64,000 bases of DNA from Weissella bombi (GTDB taxonomy: Bacteria; Bacillota; Bacilli; Lactobacillales; Lactobacillaceae): NCBI RefSeq assembly GCF_900094835.1, contig NZ_FMAO01000005.1, positions 1 through 64,000 of the forward strand, read 5' to 3'. The notes beneath the pieces were generated by a model. It searched no databases. It had not been told where the DNA came from and worked only from the letters and a program-made list of their open reading frames with translations. Position 1 is the stretch's first letter; each line of letters opens with the position of its first letter. The position numbers and the translations under genes were made by a program. This document shows positions 55,071-64,000 of this stretch, piece after piece.

Positions 55071-55103
55071 TTAGTTCGACCTCGTTTTTAAAAATTTAAC
55101 AAG

Positions 55104-55132
55104 TTTCACAAGCAAAATTAAATATTGTGAAA
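55104..55132. promoter_or_regulatory. rex: Rex-type half-site inverted repeat upstream of rex
   Basis: TTTCACAA (55104-55111) and TTGTGAAA (55125-55132) are perfectly inverted with a 13-bp spacer. Half sites match the Rex consensus (TTGTGAN...TCACAA), though the classic spacing is shorter. More half-site-like sequence occurs at 55097 and 55194. Autoregulation inferred. Confidence 0.5.
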
Positions 55133-55213
55133 CCACCACTACCTATAATCATACCATAAGCAGCAATTTATGTGAATGAAATAACAATTAATAATTCACA
55201 AACCAGGCTTTTT

Positions 55214-55227
55214 TGTAAGCGGTTTAC
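55214..55227. promoter_or_regulatory. cre-like site upstream of rex
   Basis: TGTAAGCGGTTTAC fits the CcpA consensus TGNAANCGNTNNC. It lies ~145 bp upstream of the rex start and 32 bp after the DEAD-box helicase stop. Confidence 0.4.
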
Positions 55228-55258
55228 TTCAATAAGGTGCTTGCTTGAAACACTATAA

Positions 55259-56590
55259 TTAGTGCTTTGACTTTGGCTTTCCTTTATTTTTACGATGCTT
55301 TCTTTTCGCATGCTTCTCTTTTGCTAAGCGATCTTGTCGTGACACATTAGGTTGACTGCTAGTTGCCTTTTTGACCGTTTTCTTTGATTGCGTATTGTCT
55401 TTATCCTCAACGCGAACACCAGTTTTCTGAGTTGCCACACGCTGCTGATTACCACTATGTTTCTTTTGTTGATAAGTTTTATCAGTCTTTGCGACCGGCG
55501 TAGCTTTTTGAGAAACAATCGTTTTAACACCACTAACTGTCTTAATTTCAACGGCCACCATTTTCTTCAAATCACGTAAATCATGATCATTACCAAATGA
55601 AATAACAAGACCAGCTTTCCCCATGCGCCCAGTACGACCAGCGCGATGCGTATAAGTCTCACCATCACGTGGTAAATCAAAATTAATGACAGCCGGCAAA
55701 TCTGGTATATCCAAACCACGAGCCGCAACATCAGTTGTTAACAAAAACTTTGCTGTTCCCTTACGGAAATTAGTTAATGACTTCGCACGTGTTGTACTTG
55801 AATCACCTCGCACCAATGTTGCCATGGCAACGTGTTCATGTGCTAGGAAACTAGCTGTAATCTTTAATTGCTTAGTTGTATTAAAGAATACCATCGCTTG
55901 AAAATGCTTTTGTGTTGCTAATTGACGTAAGCGTTTTTGGCGTTGATCACGTGCTGTTGGCCAAAATTCATGTTTAATCGCCGTTGGAATTTCTACATGG
56001 CGTTGATCTATTCGTAAGAAATCACGCTCAAAAAGACCACTAGCTATAGTTGTATCAACTTCAGTTGCACCAAACAAAGCGACTTGCACATCTTCATCAT
56101 CAATTGCGTCCCAAATTTGATCAATTTGGTTAGCTGTATCATCACGAAGCAATTCATCGGCTTCATCAAGAATCAATGTTCGCAAACGTTTTAACTTTAA
56201 TTTACCATTACCAATTAATTCGCTAACTCGCCCAGGTGTACCAACTAAAATTTCAGGATGCTTTTTTAAGCGATCCAACTGATGTTTAACATTAGCACCA
56301 CCCGTTAATGATAGTACCTTTAATGACAAGACATTGGCCCAATCACGCACAACACGTGTCGTTTGCATCGCCAACTCTTGTGAAGGTGCCAAAATTAATA
56401 ATTGTTCACCATCATCTGGTACTAATTCGGGTAATAATGGCCATGTAAATGCCAAAGTCTTACCAGTACCAGTTGGTGCCAACGCATCAATTGATTTTCC
56501 TTCTGCTAAAGGCTCAGCAACAGCCTCTTGTATCGGTGTTAGGGTTGTAAACCCCACACTTGTTAAACGTTCTTCAAAACGGGAATCCAT
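55259..56590 (-). CDS. DEAD-box RNA helicase (CshB-like)
   Basis: 443 residues, AGGAG RBS. Q motif FTTLTPIQEAV (~14-24), Walker A APTGTGKT (~38-45), DEADE (~142-146), helicase C with HRAGRTGRMG (~318-327). Motif III reads GAT instead of SAT (LFGATEV). The C-terminal ~90 residues are Lys/Arg/Gln-rich and unstructured, as in RNA-binding tails. Unwinds RNA in ribosome assembly or decay; exact paralogue name uncertain. Confidence 0.93.
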   Translation of the reverse strand: MDSRFEERLTSVGFTTLTPIQEAVAEPLAEGKSIDALAPTGTGKTLAFTWPLLPELVPDDGEQLLILAPSQELAMQTTRVVRDWANVLSLKVLSLTGGANVKHQLDRLKKHPEILVGTPGRVSELIGNGKLKLKRLRTLILDEADELLRDDTANQIDQIWDAIDDEDVQVALFGATEVDTTIASGLFERDFLRIDQRHVEIPTAIKHEFWPTARDQRQKRLRQLATQKHFQAMVFFNTTKQLKITASFLAHEHVAMATLVRGDSSTTRAKSLTNFRKGTAKFLLTTDVAARGLDIPDLPAVINFDLPRDGETYTHRAGRTGRMGKAGLVISFGNDHDLRDLKKMVAVEIKTVSGVKTIVSQKATPVAKTDKTYQQKKHSGNQQRVATQKTGVRVEDKDNTQSKKTVKKATSSQPNVSRQDRLAKEKHAKRKHRKNKGKPKSKH

Positions 56591-56615
56591 GTTTTCTCCT
56601 TATATCTAACAAGTG

Positions 56616-57608
56616 CTATTTATCGGCAGGAAATACAATACCTGCATCTTGTCGTAAGTCAAATAGCACTTGGTTAACAGTTTGACTTAATGTCAATAAT
56701 TTCTGATATTCTTCAGCTGTCTCAGCTTGATTTGTCATCATATCCGCAAAAATTTCTGCTTCAGGAACCATCGGATTATCGACAGGCGCCTGACTTAATT
56801 CATGTGCAACCTTATCTGCATCATAATAAGTAATATCCAATACTTCAGCAATATCACCAATCACTAATGTGTCGCGCAATCCCAAAATTTCTGAATCTAA
56901 ATGACTATTAGATCCTTTACCAAATTCAATTGTGACATCAAAATCTTGATAACGGAAAATAGCAATCCCACGACCATCTGACCCATTACGTAATGGTGTT
57001 GCAAAATAGTGAGTTGATTGTGGCTTACCGAATAATTTAATCGCTGCATAAATTGGATAGATACCTAAATCTGTCAACGCACCTGCACTAAATTTGCGAC
57101 TCAAAACATTAGGTTCCTTGCCTGCCAAATAATCATCGAAGCGTGATGAATATTTTTCATAAACAAACGTAGCACCTGAAATTTTCTCCATTTTTGCTAC
57201 TTGGTCTTCAATGATTTTAAAATTAGGTTGTTGAATATGACGAGCTGCCTCAAACATACGTACATCTTTATGTTCTGCAAGCAATGCCATAATTTCATCA
57301 TATTCATCAGGATTTGAAAATGCTGATTTCTCCACAATGACATGAAGATCATGCTTAATGGCTGCTTTAACTTGTTCAAAATGAACACTATTGGGTGAAG
57401 CAATATAAACGACGTTAATACCACTGTTATAAAATTCTTCCAAATCAGTATAAACAGCATCAACATTAAAATCTTGACCAAATTCTTGACCGGTTGTTGT
57501 GTGTCGCGAATAAATAGCGGTCAACTCATATTTACCTGATTCATGCGCTGCTTCTACAAATTGCTTTGTAATCCAGTTTGTACCGATGATACCCAGTTTG
57601 TAAGTCAT
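56616..57608 (-). CDS. Gfo/Idh/MocA-family oxidoreductase
   Basis: 330 residues from ATG 57608 (AGGAG upstream; the frame extends to 57647 without RBS). NAD(P) Rossmann motif LGIIGTNWITKQF (~4-16), VEKSAFSN with the conserved Lys (~92), and the C-terminal beta-sheet domain. Dehydrogenase or reductase of a sugar or related compound; the substrate is not readable. Starts 26 bp upstream of the helicase gene. Confidence 0.88.
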   Translation of the reverse strand: MTYKLGIIGTNWITKQFVEAAHESGKYELTAIYSRHTTTGQEFGQDFNVDAVYTDLEEFYNSGINVVYIASPNSVHFEQVKAAIKHDLHVIVEKSAFSNPDEYDEIMALLAEHKDVRMFEAARHIQQPNFKIIEDQVAKMEKISGATFVYEKYSSRFDDYLAGKEPNVLSRKFSAGALTDLGIYPIYAAIKLFGKPQSTHYFATPLRNGSDGRGIAIFRYQDFDVTIEFGKGSNSHLDSEILGLRDTLVIGDIAEVLDITYYDADKVAHELSQAPVDNPMVPEAEIFADMMTNQAETAEEYQKLLTLSQTVNQVLFDLRQDAGIVFPADK

Positions 57609-57671
57609 AATCCATCTCCTTTTAATCCGTTTCATGCGATTAGCCAATGTTTATTATACCATTTACAACAA

Positions 57672-57713
57672 TAAAAAAAGTTGCCTTAAATCATATAAAT
57701 GATAAAAAGCAAC
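57672..57713 (-). terminator. Terminator of nicotinamidase-like gene
   Basis: GTTGC/GCAAC outer and ATCAT/ATGAT inner stems on the minus strand, followed by seven T. Confidence 0.7.
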
Positions 57714-57727
57714 AAACACCTCGTAAT

Positions 57728-58276
57728 TTAAATAACGGTTGCGCCTAGACTGTTTTTAAAATGTTGTAAGGCCCATTCCTGACCGTGTTCAGTAAAAGTG
57801 GCTACGCCAGCTTGTGGAATCGTCAAATTATAATTTAGATTATAACCGTATACTGCTGTATGCAGCACACAAATATCTGTACATACCCCAACAAGCCACA
57901 AATCATCAATGTGTCGCTCTCTTAGAAAATTATCTAAGTTCGTATTTTGAAAAGCTGAATAACGATTTTTGTCAAAACGATAAACTTTTTCATTATCTTG
58001 ATTTGCTACATACCAATCCTGCAAGCGACCGTAATATTGTTGCCCCCATGTGCCCACAATATTATGCGGTGGAAATATCTTATGCTCTGGGTGATAAATA
58101 TCATTTTCAAAATGCCCATCAGTAGGCAAAATAACATAATCATCATTATCTAAAAATTTTTGTGCTTGCTCCAAAATATATGGTTCCAAAGCTTGACCTG
58201 GTTTACCACAAGTCAAAGTACCTTTATCATCAACAAAATCGTTTGTATAATCAATAATCAGTAGTGCTTTTGTCAT
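57728..58276 (-). CDS. pncA: Isochorismatase-family hydrolase, nicotinamidase-like
   Basis: 182 residues, GGAGGG RBS. Catalytic triad as in nicotinamidases: Asp in LLIIDYTNDF (~5-14), Lys in YRFDKNRYSAF (~99-109), Cys in GVCTDICVLHTA (~129-140); TDGHFENDIYHPEH carries the zinc-type Asp/His. Deamidates nicotinamide to nicotinate (NAD salvage) if the assignment is right; ureidoacrylate or other amidohydrolase activity is the alternative. Confidence 0.83.
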   Translation of the reverse strand: MTKALLIIDYTNDFVDDKGTLTCGKPGQALEPYILEQAQKFLDNDDYVILPTDGHFENDIYHPEHKIFPPHNIVGTWGQQYYGRLQDWYVANQDNEKVYRFDKNRYSAFQNTNLDNFLRERHIDDLWLVGVCTDICVLHTAVYGYNLNYNLTIPQAGVATFTEHGQEWALQHFKNSLGATVI

Positions 58277-58319
58277 GTCTTGTCACCCTCCTGCATTGAT
58301 TGTACCACGCTTTTAAATG

Positions 58320-58355
58320 AAAAACAGTTAGCAAAATATCTTCGCTAACTGTTTT
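58320..58355 (-). terminator. Terminator of rRNA methyltransferase gene
   Basis: 12-bp perfect stem AAAACAGTTAGC with its complement, then TTTTTC on the minus strand. Confidence 0.88.
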
Positions 58356-58364
58356 CATAAATTA

Positions 58365-59735
58365 TTAATTTTTACGCTCAAGTACCGTTACTGATTCAAT
58401 GTGCGTTGTTTGTGGGAATTGATCAACGGGTTGTACATCCCCCTTGATTTCATAACCATTTTCTTCAAATTGTACAATGTCACGTACTAAGGTTGCCGGA
58501 TTGCAGCTAATATAAACAATCTTCTTTGGTGCCATCTTAGCAGCTGCATCGATCAATTCAGGTGTCAATCCCTTACGTGGTGGATCAACGAAGATAACAT
58601 CAGGTTTCAAGCCGTCTTGTTGCCAAGCAACCATCTTTTCTTCAGCTTTACCTAATTCAAATTTAACATTATGAACATTGTTCAAATCTGCATTACGCTT
58701 AGCATCATCGATAGCTGCAGGAACAACTTCAACACCGATAACTGATTTAACCTTATCAGCAATCGTCAATGAAATTGTACCAATACCTGAATAAGCATCG
58801 ATAACCGTTTCATCACCAGTCAATTCAGCTTTATCAGCCGCTAACTTGTACAAAACTTCAGTCGTTTGTGGGTTAACTTGGTAGAATGAATTTGGTCCAA
58901 TAGCAAATGTCTTATCAAACAAAGTATCTTTAATAACCTTGTTTCCCCATAGGACATGGTTTACATCCCCTAGAATAACATTTGTCTTATCTTGGTTAAC
59001 GTTTTGAATAATTGACGTTACTTCAGGCAAAGCATTCTTAATCTCTGGAATGATGATATTTGCACCAGGAATACGCTTTGAACGTGTTACCAAAACAACC
59101 ATCATTTCATGTGAGTAGTAACCACGGCGAACCATGATGTTACGGATAACACCTTTATGATTAACCTCATCATAGGCAGCCACGTGGAATTTACGCAAAA
59201 TATCACGAATAATTACAATGGCCTTATCAATTTCAGGATCTTGAATATAGAAATCTTCAATTGGCATTAGGCGGTGTGAACCACGACGGAAGAATCCAGT
59301 TGTCAATTGACCTTTGATTTCACGTGCTGGAATTTGTGCCTTATTACGGTAACCAGTTGGGTTTTCCATCCCAATTGTTGGGGCAACATTAACATCAACG
59401 TGTTGCTTACGGAACAACTCACTAATTTGTTGTTGCTTAAACTTTAATTGTGCATCATATTTTAGATGTGCCAATGGTGCAATTCCCGTTGTTAGGGCTG
59501 CACTATTAACATCGTTATTACGGTTTGGGGATGCTTCTAACGTCTTTACAACACGTCCGAAAGCATAATTAGTTGTAACTTTAGTAATACCTACCCGAAT
59601 TTTTTCTCCAGGCACTGCATTTGTTACGAAGATGGGAAAATCATTAACCTTAACCACACCATTACCTTGGTAGGTTAGATCAATAACTTCAGCATCAAAC
59701 TCTTGATTTTTAACCACTGGGGCTTTCTTCTTCAT
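58365..59735 (-). CDS. 23S rRNA (uracil-C5)-methyltransferase, RlmCD/RumA family
   Basis: 456 residues. TRAM domain ~10-70, SAM-dependent core with DAYSGIGTISLTIA (~315-328), DPPRKGL (~395) and catalytic Cys in ISCNPATLVRDI (~422-433). The cysteines of the Fe-S cluster in E. coli RlmD are absent: the equivalent segment reads SAALTTGIAPLAHLKYDA. It methylates U1939 and/or U747 of 23S rRNA. Confidence 0.92.
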   Translation of the reverse strand: MKKKAPVVKNQEFDAEVIDLTYQGNGVVKVNDFPIFVTNAVPGEKIRVGITKVTTNYAFGRVVKTLEASPNRNNDVNSAALTTGIAPLAHLKYDAQLKFKQQQISELFRKQHVDVNVAPTIGMENPTGYRNKAQIPAREIKGQLTTGFFRRGSHRLMPIEDFYIQDPEIDKAIVIIRDILRKFHVAAYDEVNHKGVIRNIMVRRGYYSHEMMVVLVTRSKRIPGANIIIPEIKNALPEVTSIIQNVNQDKTNVILGDVNHVLWGNKVIKDTLFDKTFAIGPNSFYQVNPQTTEVLYKLAADKAELTGDETVIDAYSGIGTISLTIADKVKSVIGVEVVPAAIDDAKRNADLNNVHNVKFELGKAEEKMVAWQQDGLKPDVIFVDPPRKGLTPELIDAAAKMAPKKIVYISCNPATLVRDIVQFEENGYEIKGDVQPVDQFPQTTHIESVTVLERKN

Positions 59736-59803
59736 TACTTTCTCCTTCTTTGGCCTTTGCGACGACCAACAATCATTTTATTGTATCATAGCCGACCGCA
59801 AAC

Positions 59804-59837
59804 AAAAACACTTAACTATCAATTAATAGCTAAGTGT
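59804..59837 (-). terminator. Terminator of lemA-htpX operon
   Basis: ACACTTA/TAAGTGT and CTAT/ATAG stems on the minus strand followed by TTTTTG, 10 bp after htpX. Confidence 0.85.
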
Positions 59838-59846
59838 CTTAAAAAT

Positions 59847-60734
59847 TTACATTTTTTCTAACGCCGCAATCCGTTCTGACATCGGCGGATGCGTTGAAAA
59901 TAAATTAGTTAATTTTTTTGTTTGTAAGGGATTTGAAATATATAGTGCTGCACTTTCAGGTGATACATTTTCATCTGACATTGGCTCGCTATTAGAAATC
60001 TTATTCAACGCCTGAATTAGACCTTGTGGGTTTCGGGTTAATTCAACTGCACCAGCATCCGCCAAAAACTCACGATTTCTAGAGATGGCGAGTTGTACTA
60101 ACGTTGCTGCTATTGGTGCCAAAACTAGCACTAAAATAGATGCAATCATTGCAATTATATTCCCCTCTTTATCGTTATTACGACGATTACCACCAAAATA
60201 CCAGAAATGCGTTCCAAAATTAGCTAGCATTGCAATTGCTGATGTCATCGCAACAGCAATCGTCTGTAGGCGAATATCATAGTTACGAACGTGGGTCATT
60301 TCGTGAGCCATAACTCCCTCTAACTCTTCACGTGTTAACACCGATAAAATACCAGAGGTTGCCGCAACTGCCGCATGTTCTGGATCATTACCCGTTGCAA
60401 ACGCATTAGGGCTTGGATCGTCAATAATAAATACTCGTGGCATTGGTACATTTGCTACTAAGGCCATATCTTCGACAATGTGCCATAAATCAGGTGCTTG
60501 ATCCGCATTAGTTATTTCTTGCGCATGATTCATACTCATGACAACATCAGTTGACTGACTAAACATGTAACCCGCGTAAACAATTCCTGTAATCAGCGCT
60601 ATCACAACACCTGGAATCCATGCACTTAACAAATAATAACCCAATGCAGCACCAACAACTCCCATGAACAAAAAGAAACCAACAAATAACACAATCGTTT
60701 TGCGCTTATTTTTTGCAATTTGTTCAAATAACAT
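59847..60734 (-). CDS. htpX: HtpX-type membrane zinc metalloprotease
   Basis: 295 residues. Two N-terminal membrane helices (~14-55), zinc motif [12 protein letters not shown] (HEMTH, ~142-146), two further helices (~155-215), third ligand Glu in [13 protein letters not shown]. Degrades damaged membrane proteins. Starts 14 bp after lemA, a common LAB pairing. Confidence 0.95.
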   Translation of the reverse strand: MLFEQIAKNKRKTIVLFVGFFLFMGVVGAALGYYLLSAWIPGVVIALITGIVYAGYMFSQSTDVVMSMNHAQEITNADQAPDLWHIVEDMALVANVPMPRVFIIDDPSPNAFATGNDPEHAAVAATSGILSVLTREELEGVMAHEMTHVRNYDIRLQTIAVAMTSAIAMLANFGTHFWYFGGNRRNNDKEGNIIAMIASILVLVLAPIAATLVQLAISRNREFLADAGAVELTRNPQGLIQALNKISNSEPMSDENVSPESAALYISNPLQTKKLTNLFSTHPPMSERIAALEKM

Positions 60735-60748
60735 CGTTATTTACCTCT

Positions 60749-61318
60749 TTATAGTCCATTTTCATCAAATGATACTTTAGTAACCTCACGCTCTTCAGCT
60801 GGTGTCTCTAAGAATTCACTTGGCTTAAAGCTGTGTACCTTAGCCACCAAATTAGTTGGGAAAGATTGTAGCTTTGTATTATAGTTAGCAGTTGTTGTAT
60901 TAAACAATTGACGAGAATAAGCAATTTTATTTTCAGTATTGCTTAGTTCTTCCATCAATTTATTATATTGATTTGACGCCCTTAAATCAGGATAAGACTC
61001 CGCTACAGCGAAAATAGACTTTAACCCATTTGTTAGTTGGTCAGACAATTCCATTGTTTTTTGGTGATCATTTGTTGGTGTCTGCGTAATTGCATTACGT
61101 AAACCAACCACCTTCTCTAAAGTTCCCTGTTCAAACTTAGCTGAACCCTTTACCGTTTCAACTAAATTGGGAATTAAATCATTACGTCGCTTTAATTGTA
61201 CGTCAATTTGGCTCCATGATTCTTGTGTCCGCATACGTGCTTGCACAAGCCCATTATAAATTCCTATCCATAACAGAATTATAACTACTATTACACCGAA
61301 AATAATCCATCCAATCAT
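60749..61318 (-). CDS. lemA: LemA family protein
   Basis: 189 residues. An N-terminal transmembrane helix (~3-22, [20 protein letters not shown] region) with outward coiled-coil helices: [23 protein letters not shown] (in pieces, ~30-52), [25 protein letters not shown]. Function unclear; usually with htpX. Confidence 0.95.
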   Translation of the reverse strand: MIGWIIFGVIVVIILLWIGIYNGLVQARMRTQESWSQIDVQLKRRNDLIPNLVETVKGSAKFEQGTLEKVVGLRNAITQTPTNDHQKTMELSDQLTNGLKSIFAVAESYPDLRASNQYNKLMEELSNTENKIAYSRQLFNTTTANYNTKLQSFPTNLVAKVHSFKPSEFLETPAEEREVTKVSFDENGL

Positions 61319-61418
61319 CGCTTTCTCCTATCTTAATACTAGTTTTAAATCACTATTTTATTTAAGTACATTGTACCATGTATAAAAAAAGACATGAAAT
61401 TTAATTTTTTCTATTCAT

Positions 61419-61450
61419 AAAAAGCCGAAACATTTCTGCTTCGGCTTTTT
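61419..61450 (-). terminator. Terminator of phosphoglucomutase gene
   Basis: AAAGCCGAA/TTCGGCTTT stem with T-runs on both strands, 23 bp after the stop. Confidence 0.87.
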
Positions 61451-61472
61451 TGATTATTTAACTGATTGGTAT

Positions 61473-63197
61473 TTACTTAACGTATTCTGCAAGAGATGCT
61501 TGAATCGCCGCTAATTTTTGATCAGCAACTTTCTGTGTTTCACCCTTAGTACCAACATATAGCTTAATCTTTGGCTCGGTACCCGAAGGACGAACAGCTA
61601 CCCACGAACCATCAGCCAACCAATACTTCAACACATTCGCCTTTGGTAAGGTCAACGTTGTTTCAACACCAGTTTGTGTATCTGTTTGTACTTGTAGCGC
61701 AAAATCGGCCACTTCAGTAACTGTAACATCGCCCAAAGCCACTGGTTGTTCAGAACGGAACTTTGCCATCAAATCAGCAATCTTATCGGCACCATCAATT
61801 CCTTTGAAGGTCAACGATTGTGTATTTTCAACAAAGTATCCATACTCATTAAACAAATCTTGCAAACCGTCATATAAAGTCTTACCTAATGACTTGTAGT
61901 ATGCTGCTACTTCTGCCAACAAAACAGTTGCTTGAATTGAATCTTTATCACGGGCAAATGACTTAACCAAGTATCCATACGATTCTTCAAAACCAAACAA
62001 GAAAGTATGCTCATGGGTTTCTTCATAACTTTGAATTTGTTCAGCGATATACTTGAACCCTGTTAGTACATTGATTGTTTCAATGTTAAAGCTTTTAGCA
62101 ATATCAGCAGCAAATTCTGAAGACACAATCGACTTTACCAACACACCATTAGCTGGTAAAGTACCAGCAGCCTTCTTGGCTGTTAACAAGTAATTTAACA
62201 ACAAAGCACCAATCTGGTTTCCTGTTAATAGTTGGTAATCACCTGATGGTAAGCGGACAGCTGTTCCCATACGATCAGCATCGGGATCAACACCAATAAC
62301 AACATCAGCCCCTTGCTCTTTTGCCAAGGCAATACCCATAGCTAATGCATCAGGGTCTTCGGGGTTTGGTAACTTTACCGTTGGAAAATCACCATCGGGC
62401 TTTTCCTGCTCAGGAACAATTGTGACATTTTTAAATCCCGCATTAGCTAAAGCTTGGCCAGCGATTAAAGCACCCGTTCCATGCAATGGTGAATAAACAA
62501 GTTTCATATCACTACCAACTTTATTCACCAAATCTTGGTCAACTGTGACATTTTTGACCTCAGCTAAGTAAGCATCATCAACATCCTTACCGATCGTTAC
62601 TAACAAGCCGGCTGCTTCTAATTCTGCTTGTGGTTTAACCGGTACAGTAAACATATCTGCTTCACGAATTGATGCCGTAATAATATCTGATTCCTTTGGT
62701 GGCATTTGACCACCATCTTCACCATAAATTTTGTAACCGTTGTATTCTTTTGGATTATGTGATGCTGTAATCATAATACCAGCATAGGCATTAAAATGAC
62801 GTACCGTAAATGATAACTCCGGTGTTGGGCGTAGTGATTCGAAAACATAAGCCTTAATACCATGTGCACCAAGAACTTTTGCTGATTCAAAAGCAAACTC
62901 TTGTGAAAAATGACGTGAATCATATGAAATTGCAACCCCACGTTGCTTCACATCATCAGACAAAGAATCCATCAAACTAGCTAACCCTTCAGTTGCTTGA
63001 CGCACCGTATAAATATTCATACGGTTAATACCAGCCCCTAGCAGACCACGCATACCAGCAGTTCCAAATGATAGTGGTTGATAGAAAGCATCCTCAGCTT
63101 GCTTGTCATCATTAGCTAATGCGGCCATCTCTGTTTGTAAATATTCTGGCAAATCCGTGCGTTCTGCCCATACTTGATAGTTTTCTTGCCAAGTCAT
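61473..63197 (-). CDS. pgcA: Alpha-phosphoglucomutase (phosphohexomutase family)
   Basis: 574 residues, the size of the LAB/Bacillus PgcA-type. GTAGMRGLLGAG (~47-58), phosphoserine loop TASHNPKEYNGYKIYG (~143-158), Mg loop DPDADRMG (~301-308), substrate loop FGFEESYGYL, C-terminal RPSGTEPKIKLY (~541-552). Interconverts Glc-1-P and Glc-6-P for wall and polysaccharide precursors. Single gene with own terminator. Confidence 0.95.
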   Translation of the reverse strand: MTWQENYQVWAERTDLPEYLQTEMAALANDDKQAEDAFYQPLSFGTAGMRGLLGAGINRMNIYTVRQATEGLASLMDSLSDDVKQRGVAISYDSRHFSQEFAFESAKVLGAHGIKAYVFESLRPTPELSFTVRHFNAYAGIMITASHNPKEYNGYKIYGEDGGQMPPKESDIITASIREADMFTVPVKPQAELEAAGLLVTIGKDVDDAYLAEVKNVTVDQDLVNKVGSDMKLVYSPLHGTGALIAGQALANAGFKNVTIVPEQEKPDGDFPTVKLPNPEDPDALAMGIALAKEQGADVVIGVDPDADRMGTAVRLPSGDYQLLTGNQIGALLLNYLLTAKKAAGTLPANGVLVKSIVSSEFAADIAKSFNIETINVLTGFKYIAEQIQSYEETHEHTFLFGFEESYGYLVKSFARDKDSIQATVLLAEVAAYYKSLGKTLYDGLQDLFNEYGYFVENTQSLTFKGIDGADKIADLMAKFRSEQPVALGDVTVTEVADFALQVQTDTQTGVETTLTLPKANVLKYWLADGSWVAVRPSGTEPKIKLYVGTKGETQKVADQKLAAIQASLAEYVK

Positions 63198-63272
63198 CTT
63201 AATCGTATCTCCTTTATTACTTTCATATTCCCCAACATAACTAAGTTTAATTGTACCATAGGATGATTGTAT

Positions 63273-63980
63273 TTAATTATCGAACAATTTATCAGGATGT
63301 TTAGTAATTATTTTTAGTTGCTCACCACCAATAATCACCTCATCAACAATATTTAAAAACAAACCATGTTCAACAACACCAACGGTTTGCTCTAAAAAGT
63401 AAGCCAAACTTTTTGGATGATTAATTCGTTCTAATGTTAAATCAATAATGTAATTACCGGCATCAGTTGTTAACCGTTCACCAGTTTCAGTACGCCGAAA
63501 CAACGGTTGTAAATCCGCTTCATCAAATCGTTTAAACAGTTGATGACTACCATAAGGAACAACTTCAACTGGTAACGGGAACTGACCTATAACGTCATGA
63601 TATTTAGATTCATCAATAATCCACACATTTTTATGCGCGTTTAAAGCAACAATCTTTTCAAATAATAACGCTGCACCGCCACCTTTAATACCATTAAAGG
63701 CACTATCAACTTCATCAGCCCCATCAATTGTTAAATCAATATAAGGCACCTCGTCAACTGATGACAGTTTAATTCCCAAAGCTTTTGCCAATGATGATGT
63801 TTTGGATGATGTCGTTACACCAATAATATCTAAACCTTCAATATTAATTCGTTGCGCCAATGCTTCAATAAAAAAACGAACTGTTGACCCCGTTCCTAAA
63901 CCAACAACCATGTTATCTTCAATTAAACTAGCCGCATATTCCCCTGCTTGCTTTTTATATAGTGTCTGTTTGTCTGCCAT
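63273..63980 (-). CDS. rpiA: Ribose-5-phosphate isomerase A
   Basis: 235 residues, AGGAGAAC RBS at the right edge. GLGTGSTVRFFIEAL (~28-42), DGADEVDSAFNGIKGGGAALLFEK (in pieces, ~85-108), catalytic Glu region, KPhos loop. Interconverts ribulose-5-P and ribose-5-P in the pentose phosphate/phosphoketolase route. Confidence 0.96.
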   Translation of the reverse strand: MADKQTLYKKQAGEYAASLIEDNMVVGLGTGSTVRFFIEALAQRINIEGLDIIGVTTSSKTSSLAKALGIKLSSVDEVPYIDLTIDGADEVDSAFNGIKGGGAALLFEKIVALNAHKNVWIIDESKYHDVIGQFPLPVEVVPYGSHQLFKRFDEADLQPLFRRTETGERLTTDAGNYIIDLTLERINHPKSLAYFLEQTVGVVEHGLFLNIVDEVIIGGEQLKIITKHPDKLFDN

Positions 63981-64000
63981 TGCACGTTCTCCTAATAGAC

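Noticed and set aside
1-64000. tRNA, rRNA, insertion sequence, prophage or CRISPR genes
   Set aside because: None was recognised by reading both strands; a tRNAscan/IS search would be needed to exclude a single missed tRNA.

Overview
The window looks like a chromosomal segment of a low-GC lactic acid bacterium (Lactobacillales), most likely a Leuconostocaceae/Weissella-type organism. This rests on the low-GC codon use, strong AGGAGG-type ribosome binding sites, WxL and KxYKxGKxW surface proteins, ECF-type vitamin transporters, GatCAB, a VanX-type dipeptidase and one-operon lysine and shikimate pathways. The genus is an inference; no rRNA or tRNA gene is present to fix it. No prophage, insertion sequence or CRISPR array was seen.

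Layout. 1-10.6 kb is an accessory surface region, all on the minus strand. It holds a giant repeat adhesin cut by the left window edge (KxYKxGKxW signal, Ser-rich stretch, beta-helix domain, at least ten ~80-residue DUF1542-like repeats) and a five-gene WxL locus. In that locus only one protein keeps the WxL tryptophans, two others carry WxL-like domains with both Trp replaced, and the second DUF916-type protein has no membrane anchor. 10.8-16.1 kb: diacylglycerol kinase, gatCAB and a HAD phosphatase. 16.2-24.9 kb: pepX, an envelope-stress-like padR/DUF1700/DUF4097 operon with a palindromic operator, mntH, a DUF1456 protein, an aldo/keto reductase and a divergent PRPP-synthetase-like protein.

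25.0-28.0 kb: a TPP riboswitch with terminator, followed by ykoEDC (thiamine/HMP uptake). 28.0-35.4 kb: a single operon aroE-aroF-aroB-aroC-aroA-aroK-aroD plus an unrecognised last gene, taking erythrose-4-P + PEP to chorismate. 35.4-40 kb: two tandem VIT/CCC1 metal transporters, an ECF S component, an aminotransferase and a VanX-like dipeptidase behind a cre-like site.

40.0-50.1 kb: the lysine/diaminopimelate region. A lysine riboswitch leads the operon alr-lysA-dapH-dapL-dapA-dapB-patA-asd; the aspartokinase gene is divergent, and the two promoters share a palindrome made of their -35 boxes. No dapF is present here. 50.2-64 kb: an unknown 340-residue protein, a LacI regulator, a THF-riboswitch-controlled folT, a DtxR/MntR-type regulator, rex, a DEAD-box helicase, an oxidoreductase, a nicotinamidase-like enzyme, a 23S rRNA methyltransferase lacking its Fe-S cysteines, htpX, lemA, phosphoglucomutase and rpiA.

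The strongest candidates for something undescribed are the Trp-less WxL system with its adhesin, the DAHP synthase and PRPP-synthetase-like proteins with altered active sites, and the unknown gene closing the aro operon.
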